Of a stretch of DNA of 64,000 bases, positions 12,245-24,200 are shown piece after piece. Each line of letters starts with the position of its first letter. Within the stretch, counting starts at the first letter, position 1. The translations under genes were made by a program, and so were the position numbers. The DNA is from Daphnia carinata (Eukaryota > Arthropoda > Branchiopoda > Diplostraca > Daphniidae). The stretch lies in contig NC_081333.1 in assembly GCF_022539665.2 (NCBI RefSeq), positions 7,996,971 to 8,060,970 of the forward strand, in the 5' to 3' direction. Below the pieces are notes generated by a model. The model was not told where the DNA came from, ran no database searches, and worked only from the letters and a program-made list of their open reading frames with translations.

Positions 12245-15200
12245 AGCGGGTTTCACCCTGCAAAAAATCTACGAAAATTTCGTTCTCCAGCTTCAAGCAA
12301 TCTTTCACCGCCAATGTCAACAACCTGAAACGGAGGTACGTATGGAGTGACATTCGTAATCCAATCAGCCGTATGTGAAGAGCAGACAGAAAAAATATGG
12401 GAGTGGGAATATGTCATTGCCTCTCTGTAATATCAAACATAAAAACTAAATTGGATTATCGTACGTATTGCAACTGATCGTATAATATGACACATGTAGG
12501 TTTTCCTCCGGAGATCTGACCGAGTATGACGATGCCAACGGAGATCCTCAACAGCTGCCGCAGCCTCCACCGCCGTCAACTTCAACTCAAGTTCATCAAC
12601 AACAGCAACCGGCCCTGCCACCACGGCCTGTTCCGGCATCTGGGCCTAGCAGCACAGCGCAGCCAATACCTCAACCTCAACAACAGCAGGTAGTCATCTC
12701 ATTATTCATAGCATAAGTGCTGTTTGGGATTGCTCTTCTAATCATGACGAGCCCTGTTTTTTTTTTTTTTTTTTAATAAGTTGGGTGGGCAGGCTTAAGC
12801 AAGGAGTCGAGTTGCTATATGCGCAGACAAACGCACAACCCAGGTCAATAATATGTACCATCGATCGGTCTCTGATCCCTTTCCTACACCCACAAGATGA
12901 GAGTGTACGTTCCTCTACAGTCCAATATGCTAGGCAATGACCGACGTTTCGTCGGCCCATCTTCCATTGCAGTCGTAAATATATAAGGAGTGGGAAAAGT
13001 TTGTACTGCAACTCCACTCGATGTTTGTTGGTCAGCTATGACAGCCTCTTCGACGATATAGAATTAGGTTTCAACTGAGCATAGGCTAGGCATAGTGTAA
13101 CATCTTTTTGCTTCACGAATTCGAGTTGTTTGGCAACGTTAGTGATGCATTAGTGTTATTACAAGTTTACCAAGAAGAACCTCGGGCACTCGTGGGTATA
13201 CAAAGGTATTACAGTGAATGGAACACAGTTTGTTGAATGGATCAACTTTTTCAGCTGGGCAGTTGTCGGCCAACGTAAGGGGATGGCACTTATTTATTTA
13301 TTTGTCAGAAATCTTTCTTTTTCGTCGTGTCTTACTTGCGCCGGCTTGACAAATGCTGCCGAGATTTTTATAAGGACTTCTGTGAATGAAAAGCGACGCT
13401 CGCTTGCCGTTGCCATTGACGTCATCATGAAGTTTCGTGGAAACAGCACGCGCTATGATGGGATCATTATTTGATCAACAAGGGGAACGTGACACACAAC
13501 ATCGTTGTATTGTTTTATTCGGTTTACAATGGCCAATTTTGGTGTTGATCACACAGGTCTCCCGGCTTTCTAAGTGACTTTTACGTAACGACCTTGTACC
13601 CTAACGACGAATATCGTATATCGGCTGTATCTCCGTAAATCCACACGTTTCCTTGTAAGTGCCGTGCCGTGCCATAACGTTGGGAACCTTTTGCTCTAGT
13701 CGTGGTAGAAATATTTTTAAAAATCTTAGAATTTATTCGGAAATCTCGAGGGTCGACAGCAATAGTTTGATCTTGTATTCTTGGAACGCAACTTGGGTTT
13801 GGTCGGTTATAGGCGTTCTGTTTGCTGTGTCTTGGGCAATGGGCGTCCATCTTCTTGGCTATAGTACCCCGGAGAATAAGTGTGAACATGGCCAACGATA
13901 GCCTGCCTCTTTCACTTTCATCCTATGTCGGTGCAGATATGAACGTAGAAATTTTTGTCCCCAATGCCTAACATTTCGTGTTAAAGTCCGCCGTTTTTTT
14001 TTTTTTTAGTTTCTTTTCTGTGTTTGTGTAGTACCGTCGGATAACTTGAATTGGCGATCGTCCTTCCCCTTCTTTTATTGCCCGCGGAAGTGTGGTAGTC
14101 TGTTGGCATTGTGGATGTGATGGATCGCGTTACACATGGAACTGTCACGACGACGAAAAGACTTAAAAAAGGATGTGGGCTAAGGAAGATGGGGGGGTGG
14201 GGTGTGTTATGGATTAGATACTCACTTGCAATCGATTAGACGCTTTGCGATGGAAGGAAAAAGAAACAGTTGCCAGTCACTAGATGGCATAGACGCCTCA
14301 ATTTGTTTCTTATTAAAAAGTTTTAGTGGTTTTTTTTTCTGTCCGTGCGTGCAATTCAAATGCGATTCAAAACGAGATTAAAGACGCCAGTCAGGAAAAA
14401 CAAAGTTTAGATTTTGGTTTTTCTTCTCCCAAAAGGTTGTCGCATTTTTTTATCGAATCCCATCTAGGTTTCTTGTAGCTTTGTTTTGATTTATTTTATC
14501 CGAAACAATGGAATAGAAAATGGAATGCGATGGAATGCGTGGCTTGATGCCTGGCTTGATGCCTGGAAATGCGATCGTGCGATCGGGTTTCGTGGCGAGA
14601 TAGGATATTCGACATTGGAGATTGAAATAAGGAATGCCGCTCGTGATCATGATGGAACATTTCCGAAATCCTCATTTAGGTGTTCAATACGCGATGAGAG
14701 GCAAGGATAGACCAAGGCAATAAATTCTTTGATGATGATTCCCTTGAATTATGGGGTAGGTATTTGTGTGTACGTGGAAAAGCGTAAACTCTTCGATGGA
14801 GGAAGAAACAACAGGGTTGCGTTCAAAAAATCCATAGCGAACAACCTCTGTGATTAAGGTCATGGATTACCTTTTGGTGTGCCTATCAGTGGCAATTTTC
14901 GTTTGATCAGGATACATTCCGGAGCTAAATAGCGCAGACTTTCAAATGTAACGGGAACTTCTGTCTCTTCTTCCGCTGTTTCTAACTAGATGGTGTTACG
15001 CAACAATAGATGCTTTGATAACATAAATATATTCAAATGAAATAATGTATATATTTAAATGTGATTTTCTGCCCTCCTGCGTTTAGGACAAGATTAACGA
15101 GTTCCATGTTTCTGGTTATTCAAGGTCGGTCAAGCAGCAGCGGTTCCACAGCAACCGGACCTGTCGTTGCCGTTGAGATCAAGCAGCCGCACAACGAGCG

Positions 15201-18200
15201 CTCCCACATCTCCGGCGAAATCGCGCGAATCTTTGCTCCAAAGGGTTTCCAGCTTAACATCTAATGTAGTGGGCAACGTAAGCCGCGTAGCTTCATCCCA
15301 GATACAACAACAACAGCAGCAAACGGTCGAAACTGGCAAGTTATCGTACAATAAGGACCACTGCTTCACCTTGTTGGTCATTGACGACCAAAATACTGAC
15401 TGGTACATACGTGAATATTTTCACTTCATTAACTCCGTGCCAATCAACGTACTTTTCTTCTTCATTTCTCGCTGTCTAAACGATGCCTTGCCACATTCAT
15501 GAAACGATGAAGGTCAAAGTATTTCCGAGGACGGCGGATTCACGGAGATTGGGACGTCAGAGTGGAACAGGCGGAATTCCGCGAACTCTCCATCACGGCT
15601 TCGACCGACGGCGGCGCCACTGTCTCCATGGCCGTTTACCGCAACGGCACCAAAGTCGTCAGGTGCTTCGCTAATAGCCCATTACTGCATCGCCAGCTCG
15701 TTTGAAAATCCCGCCAAACTAAATATCTTTTTGTTGGCGTTTACCAACTTCCCGATGCCCAGTTTGTCGGCCGAGTCAACGAGTACGAAGTCAATGCGTG
15801 TGCGTGTGACTGTGATGGAATCTTGAACAAGACGAAGGGCTAGAGGCGTCACAAATTCCAAACTATCAAATCTTGTGATTGGAATTTTTTTTTTTTTTTT
15901 TTTTAGCTTTCCTCTTTTAGTTGCAAAAATGTGAAGAAAAAATAAAACAGACAGTTTAAATGATAAATTCATAACGACAGATATTTTTCTTTCTCTGCGC
16001 AGGGCTTTCCGACCGGATTTCGTGCTGATTCGCCAGAACATGCGTGACGCTGGTGAGGACTACAAATCCATCGTGCTCGGTCTCAAGTTTGGCGGTGTGC
16101 CCAGCATCAACTCTCTGGAGACCGTCTATCATTTCCAGGTGAGACTTTCGTGCTTCAAAATTTCGGCACAATGAAATGCAATTTATTGCATTCCTTCTAG
16201 TTTCTTTTTTTTTTTTACGTTACAAAAAAGCGAATGGTATAAAAGATCGATGAGGCAAACAATGCAATCGTTGAGTTTCGCATTTGACCCAAAATGTATT
16301 GCCGAGGAAGGATCAGCTGGCATCGCAACGATTGACGACATCGTTCATCGCCATTATAATTTGCGCACTGCAAGGGATGGGGGCAAGATTGAAACAAACA
16401 GCCGTTTGAATACCCGTCTATTTACAAGCCCCCCGAGGTGCGTTGTTTGTCTTGTCGAGCAGGAGGGCGATCCTTTACTTCCATTATCTTGGCTGAGTTG
16501 GATAAACAGTAAACATTGGCCGATCGCATCGGCAGCAATATATTACGCGCTCGGACAAACTTGTGTGCCGTGCGTCTGTTCAGTGACAGAAGTATATTTC
16601 GCAGCTTGCAGGGCAATAACACGGAATTGGCGCGCAATTCAAATTCCGCAAACTCCCCTTTCTTTTTTCGATTTTCCTTTCTTCCCTTTCTTTTTTCGAT
16701 TTTCCTTTCTTCCCTTTCTTTTTTCGATTTTCCTTTCTTCCCTTTTGTCGACATTAGTGCGAAACATGGGACACATCGACTCGAAGTATGTCGGCGATTT
16801 CTGGCGCAGTAGCGCGCACAATATAAGCGGAACATTGGCATCACCCTGATTCTATAACAGGCCGAAGGCATACGTAAGGCTAGGGGGGAGGTCGCACTAT
16901 AATTTCTCCGTCTTAAACCCCTTCACGCTTTGCAAAAGAGGGAACTTTTCATTATTTATAGCAAAGTACAAGCCCATGTTTTGGATTCCATTCAAGGAAT
17001 GCACAACACGGAACAATTTCTGTCTCTATCCGCGCCTTTCGCCTTCTTCTCGCTCTAGTATAGTCCATCCATAAATGAACCGTTTCTATTCATAGATATA
17101 CATGGGACCGATGGGCGTGACAACGGGTTTTTAAATAAGGTGTCCCCGTGTATTTATAACACGTCTATATGGTTGGCATCCTTTTTATATTCTTCCTTTG
17201 ACGCACAAAGGTCTTTCTTTTTCTTTTTTCTTTACGCAGACTACATAGGCAAGGAAAAAGAAAGACATAGCAAATGGATGCCGAGGAATGCTATTTTTCA
17301 AATTATTATTATTATTATACATTATTTTTTTTTTTCATTACTCGAAAAAAGAAGTGGAAAAGAACCGTTCGTGTGCATCCGGTAAATCCGTCAGATTGAA
17401 TAATCAGCCTTATACCGCAATGGCGAACAAAAAAACGAGTGGATCCGTCACGTCCTCCTCCGCCGTTTTTGCACGTGATGCACGCCTGCTGAATGAATAG
17501 TGGCATAGAATAGTCTTGTTTCGTTTCTCAGCAACCAATCTCCTTATTTTCCCCTATACGTCTTAGACTGTGCTAATGCTACACTATGGGAAACTGAGAC
17601 GGAAATCATTCATCAGTCGGCGCATTTCTCTTAAATCGACTTGTACATTCGGCATTCGGCGAAAAGAGCAACAGACGGCACGGACGGACCAAACCGAAAT
17701 AGAAGTGTGAATTCTTAAGACCCTCTAAATTTAGCGTCGATTGTGTCCGCGTTCCCCCTTTCTTGTTTTCACATTTCGTTAGTTTAGTTTTAATTTTTTT
17801 TTGTTGGGCTGTTTTTTTTTTATTTCCCCCTCTTTTCTTTTTTTTTTTTTTTTTTTTTTTTTGCTTATTCAACTCGCAGAATATGAACGACTGGATAGAG
17901 AGAAACGGTTAGGGGGGTGGGGATGTCACACATATAGAGATGTACGAAAATATCCGCGCGCGAAGACGGCAGGAATTCAAAAACGAAGAAAACGGACAAA
18001 ATAGAACAAGGAGATGGTTTCGCTCGAGCGCATTCGGTCGTAGAGTGACGTCAAAGGCAAAGAGTTTCGCATTCCTTACGCTCGTGTTCATTAGAGCACA
18101 GGAAGGGTAAATCTTTATTTTTAATTTTTTTTTTTTTTTACCCTCCAGCAAAAATAAAAAAGGATGCCATGGATATTATTAATATCCATAGCAGTTCCAA

Positions 18201-21200
18201 CACTTTTGTGTACGACGATGTAGCTAATATCACGGTAGTGCCACACATTTTTAAAAGAATGAGCAAACGAAAGCAACGAGGGTGCTGACGGATAGAACGA
18301 AACAAGGTCGGCGAAAAAAAAAAGAAAGAGGAATAACTGACGATGATGAGTTAAACGACAACTTTCTTCACTCGGCTTATTTATCCTTCTTAAATACACA
18401 GACAGGCAGACAACAGAAATAAGGTTGTTTAGGCGATAGCAATAACTAGCTCCTAGCTGAGTATTCTTCGGCCGTTGAAAGATTCACGTTGAAGCAGCTC
18501 CCGATGTCTTTGGGACGTTTGGTATATGTTTTTCGTCCGCATTGCTACACTCTTATTTCTTGGCCCGAAATTCTTTTGGGTTTTTTATGACGTTAGCGAT
18601 CAGTTTGTATCCAGAGAATTTCTGGTGCTGATCCGAGCACTCAAGCAACACAACTTTATCTCGTTAGCTTCGAATCTATTAGCCTGCCTTATTTCTTAAG
18701 AAGTGATTTATCTAGACAATTTTTTTCAGGATAAAAATGGACAAAAAAAAACGAGCTAGTAATAAAAAAAAAAAGAAAATCTAGAAGTTAATGCTCCGGT
18801 CCAATCTGCTGATTTTTTTTACGAGTATACGTCGGCGTAAATACTGGGTGGTACGTATGATGTGCTTTGGACTTTGGGAGGTCTTCTATGTCTTCGATGT
18901 TTATTGGCAATGCATTTTTGTTTAGCTTTACTGGTACGAAATTTTACGTCCAAACTGAACTTGACCGTAAATTGATAATGATGATGTGACGACAGGACAA
19001 ACCGTGGGTGTTTGGCCATCTGCTGGATCTGCAACGTCGTTTCGGCCGCGAGCAATTCCCCCTGATCGACCAGACCTTCTACCCCAACCACCGCGAAATG
19101 GTAAGTCAAAACCTAGAGTATTTTAATTACATCTCCTAGCTTTTGCGTATCTAAGAAGGTCATGGTTCTCTCCAACAAAACTAGACGAGAAACAACGAAT
19201 AGGCAAGTGCGTTTTAATAGAGTCCAGAAGAACCAACTGGTTTTTAGACGACTGTCTTGCCACGTCTCCATGTCTTGTTGCACTTGAGAGAATAGAGAGG
19301 AAAAAAAAGGGGGGGGGGATAGAAACAAGTTGGCCGTTTTGTCTTGGGCGTTTATTTCCGTCGACTTCTTGAGTGAACGACCGCGTTACAGTTACTGTTC
19401 TCCATCTGCCTTTCAGCGTTAAATTGAATCCCGTAGACCACTTTGCGTGAAAATAGGGAGGCCACTAATGAAATCAGACCAAGAACTGCTCGTTTTTCTT
19501 TTTCCATTCGTTTATTTTTGTTTCGCATATTGTGGTCGTTATGTTATTATTTTTCCTCTTTGATATTCGTAATTTTTGTACAGTATAGTGTGTGACGCAA
19601 TGGCCAAATTCAGGACAAGTAAGACAACAAACGTTACATGTTAGCATCACGTCAGCGGAACCATGAATCCATGAGTTTCTTTTAAAAAGTTATGCAATTC
19701 GAGAAAACATTTCACACTCGCTTGAAATTAGGACGAGAAAAAAAAAACACTTGGGACGATGAGAGGGGGGGGGGGAGTGTTTACACTTTGTTTTGTTTCT
19801 TTATTGTTAAGTAATTTCGGCGTTTGTTATCTCTTTTCGTTTCTTCCCATCGTGTTGCACGGAGGCATTATTTTCTTTTCACAGAAATACGCTGCTGTAG
19901 TTCAAGGATCGTTTACAAAAGATGTATCGCGTTGGCCGCGACGCAACACAAACACGCACACAAATAGTTCATATACAAACACACATATCCTGTTAGTTCA
20001 TCATTCGAACGACAACAAGAAAAGAAAACAACAACAAAAAGAGAAAGAACGAAAGAAAAACAAAGGGAAAAGAATTGTACATAATTGAAACGATCCAGTT
20101 GAGACACGCGGAACAATTGAGAGACAGACGATAAAATACCCTACTATACAACAATGTTATGTATATATATGTATATATATAATATGTATATAAATAGTGC
20201 GGTGAAACTGTGCGTGAGAGGGGGGGGGGCGGATGTGTCTGTACAGTAGGGCACAATGGCTGCCAACTGGGAGGAAATTAGATTCGGTGCTGGGAGTCGG
20301 GAGAAAAAAAAAACGAGTTGAAAAAAGGAGGCAGTCGGAGGAATTTGGCAGCACTGGATCAAAAAGATATCATCAGAGAAATCGTACATGGAGCGAGTCC
20401 TGGTTGCGTACATATCGGCGTATTTTGCTCCTTTCAAGACTTGAGTAGTAAATTGTTTTTCCATCGCCGAGACGACGAGGTGGCAACGGCTGAAATCGGT
20501 GCCGTTCGGGCTGGAGCGTCGGGATTCTTTGCATCGGCGCCGTTCCGTTTCTTACTGCATTGTCGGTACGATCTTGAATGCGACCAGCGACATGTGCCGC
20601 TGCCACCACCGCCGTTACCGCGCGTGCAAATGGCGTGCATGGATTGACAATCGTGCCAGTCGAACGCCGTGTCCCATGTGCAGGCTTGAGTTGTTGACGG
20701 ACACTTACCCCACCAATGACATTCCATGACCTAATTAAGCGAGACGAGTCATTAGCACAACAGCGCGAGAAGCCGAGGTGTTGGCATAGGTGTTGAAACT
20801 GACCTTGCAGTCGCATCCGCGCTGGTAGAGACGCCGGAAACCTTTGCGCTGGATGGGTGTCATGCGGTCCCAATCGTGGACAAAGTTGCACAAGTTGATC
20901 CAGGGTTTGCCGGAACGGATGTTGCCCGTCAACAGGTAGCGCTTACCCGGCTTGAGTCTGATGCCGCAGGAAGCGTCGTGCGATGGCGTCAGGATGCGTC
21001 CGTAGGACAAGGCTTGACGGCCCGACTCGGTCACCTTGAACTCCTTCTTGATGCGGACCTTGTAGGCACGCGACCATTCGGATCTGTCGTGCACGATGCG
21101 CTTCACGTGAGCTAGAACAACTGCGTGAAAGTTAAGAAGAAAAAAAAAGAAGAGAGAAATTGAGCTTAAAAGGTCGCTTTTGATTGGCGGTTAACGTGTT

Positions 21201-24200
21201 CCAAAAACTGATAATAATACCGTACCAAAATCAGCCGAACAGTAGTGCTCTTGTGGATGACGCTTGGAGCAGCTGCATCCATCGGCCATGGTGGCCATGG
21301 CCGTCAGGAGGGCCAGGACCGACAAAAGAGCCCAGCACTTCATCTTCATAATGAAAAAGAGAAGGAAAAAAACAAAACAAAAAAACGTTTAAACTTAATT
21401 TTCAAGTGGAATGAAAACATTCGTCCTTTCTTTTCCCCCTACTTCTCTCATTTCATTGTTATCCCCAATTGTTTTTCTTCTACGTCGCTGCACGTTTCGT
21501 TCTACAAAGAACGAAAACAAGAAAGAGTAGAAGAGGCTTGTCCAATTAATTCAGAACAGTCAATTCCCAGGGTCTTTTGATTTGATTTCCTATCTAACCT
21601 TTTCAATGGTCAAGTGGTCGTGGCCAAACGACCACGAGCGTGAGACAAGCAAAAAGAAAAGAGAAGTGAAGGGGCGCTCTAACATTTGGACAGGCCACCG
21701 CCGGCCAGTGTCTGTCTATATCGATATGTTAGGTTGAATGGTTGTGTATGCAAAGTGACTAGCCAACTGCACAGGTGCGTCGTCGAGGAGGATATTTATA
21801 AAAGAAAGAAAGAATGAACGAAAAAAAATGGAAGAATGAAACAAAAAAAAAAAAAGGAGCGAGCGCTGCTGCACCCAGCGGGGAGTTTATACTACTATAC
21901 ACACACACACACACACACACACTCTGCTTTGCTTTGCTTTTATGTCTTGCAGCTGGTGAAAGAACATAGTATTAAGACGGGACGTGGCAAGTACGGAGAG
22001 AGAGTTTTGACACGTTACCTAAAACACTTTCCAGTCCCGTTTACATTTTCTTTTGCGTTAAGCGAAACGATCGAGGAAAAAGAAAAAAAAAACCGTGACA
22101 AAGATTTTTGGCTAATTTCAATCGTCCTTCCCCCCCCCCCCCCCCCTCCCTTTTTTTTTTTTTGTTGAATTTCATACACGGCCATGCTATGTGCAACGTG
22201 ACTTGGCGAGAGGTAAATACCGTGACCCAAATTGCATGATGTCTCGTCCCGCCTTGTAACGAAGTAGAAGCAAAAAAAAAAGAATTTGTTTAATGACGGT
22301 ATACCTCTCGGCAGGTTGATTGGATACTGGCTCTTATTTTTCTTCCTTTTTGTCTTCTTTCGTCGATTCCACCACCATCACCACCTTTTCGTAGGCTAAT
22401 GGCAGGTTCCTCCTTTTTGGGGCTTGCGGAACTTTGTATGGCTCAAGGGTCGACGAACAACAACAAGAAAACAACACGACTGAGAAAGAAATGTTTGTTG
22501 AATGACCGGCTGAGTTTGGCCTCTCGCGTCTTTCTTTCACTTTTTTTTTTTCTAGGAAAATTGTATGAAATAGTTTTGTTTTTGTTTCCCCCTTTTTGAG
22601 GAGTAGTTTATGAATGAAACTGCGGATTTCAGTTTAGAGAACAAACAACAAGAACACGCTTGACTGTAGAGCTGGAGCGGCTGGCTGCCGTCTGATCGTT
22701 GAGCGTGAATCCCGCGCCTCCTTTTATATACAAGCAAGTTGCATTGGGAAAACTCCCTATACACGACGGGAGACGGGACGTCATGGCTCCTCCTCTTCTG
22801 ATGAGTCTCGTCGACTCCTCCTACCTCACGCCAACCTCACAGTAACACACTGTGAGACACGGAGAAAAGAAAGACTAGAACCAAAACAAAAAGAAGCTGA
22901 AAAAAAAAAAAGTCTTGAGAAAATTACTCGACTAAGTTATATAAGTTTTAGTAAATCAACGTTATTCCCTTCGTCGTCGTTTTGCCTTTCGGTTTTTTGT
23001 TCCAGGTTCATTTTTTTTGTGTTCCGTTGTCGTTGGGTTTCATTCAATGAAGACGACGCCGTCCGTTTATCGAATCGCAATCTCGTTTGCCCGATTTTTA
23101 TTCGTGTTACCTTGTTTATTTGGTGTTTTCTCTTCCAAATTAGGAGAATCTAAATAACGATTGTGGCCGATGACGTCATTTCAAACTTTTCCGTTTCTCT
23201 CTTTCTCTTCATTTTTTTCTTGTTGTGTGTGTAAATCTCGCTATGCTCCTTCTGGTGTCTCATCTCCATACTCCAGTCCCGCGTTCGCGCCAGACTGTGT
23301 GACTCGCCGAATTTTTTCTTTTTCTTTTTTTCCCCCTCAGTTTTCTAAGACTTCATTGATCATTCACGCGGCTTACCGTACGCCACGCCAACACCACCAC
23401 GGCTATTCTACGATTATAAGGGAAGGCTAGGCTTCTTTCTTCTTTGATGGGTGGGAAAGGCCGTTTCGAACGTCCTCGTCGTCGGGGAAATGATATGCAC
23501 GTCGCATACAATACTGTCCGTAAATGGACACCAGTTGACGTTCATTTTGTCCTTTCTGAAATATGCTGACGGCTTCGCAGAACGATTTTCCGGCGCTTTT
23601 TGTAATAACCGAAAACGAAACGATTCTGTGCTAGATGCATTGTACCCGACTACTGCCATTTTTTTTAGTTGCACAGCGCACCTAAAAGTAGGTGGGAGCT
23701 GCAGGTGTAGCCATAGTTATGTTTTATTTTCAAGACTGCCCAATGTTTTTTTTTGTGTGTGTTCAATAGTTCACGACCATACTAATACTCCAAAGGGCAC
23801 AGAGGAGAAAACAATTAGTTTGTTTTCAAATGGCCAAATGTTTTTTTCTTTTGCGCCTCCTCTTTTTCGCCATGTTTAGCATCTTGTCCGGCTGAAATTT
23901 TGCCATGCCATTTGCGTGACCTTTATATACACCATAACATTCTTTGATCACGAGAGATTGCTAGGTGACGTTTAATCTGGTGGCCGTCGCGGTTGCAAGT
24001 GCCACACACACAATACTCCAGGTGTATTTTCTATACACACACACACATCCGCTGGATTCAAATGCAAATGAAGCGAGTTTCTACGTGCAGCTGTGCATCT
24101 TATTTTTTGTGCGCGTGTGTTACCATGTTAGGGTTGGGGGGCGGCCGAGAAAAGAGCCGTGTCATTGAGAAAAGATCAAAGAAAAGACGGAAAAGAAAGA

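Noticed and set aside
16250-16871. ORFs of 149-199 codons on both strands
   Set aside because: They run through a 28-bp tandem repeat in a synapsin intron; no domain.
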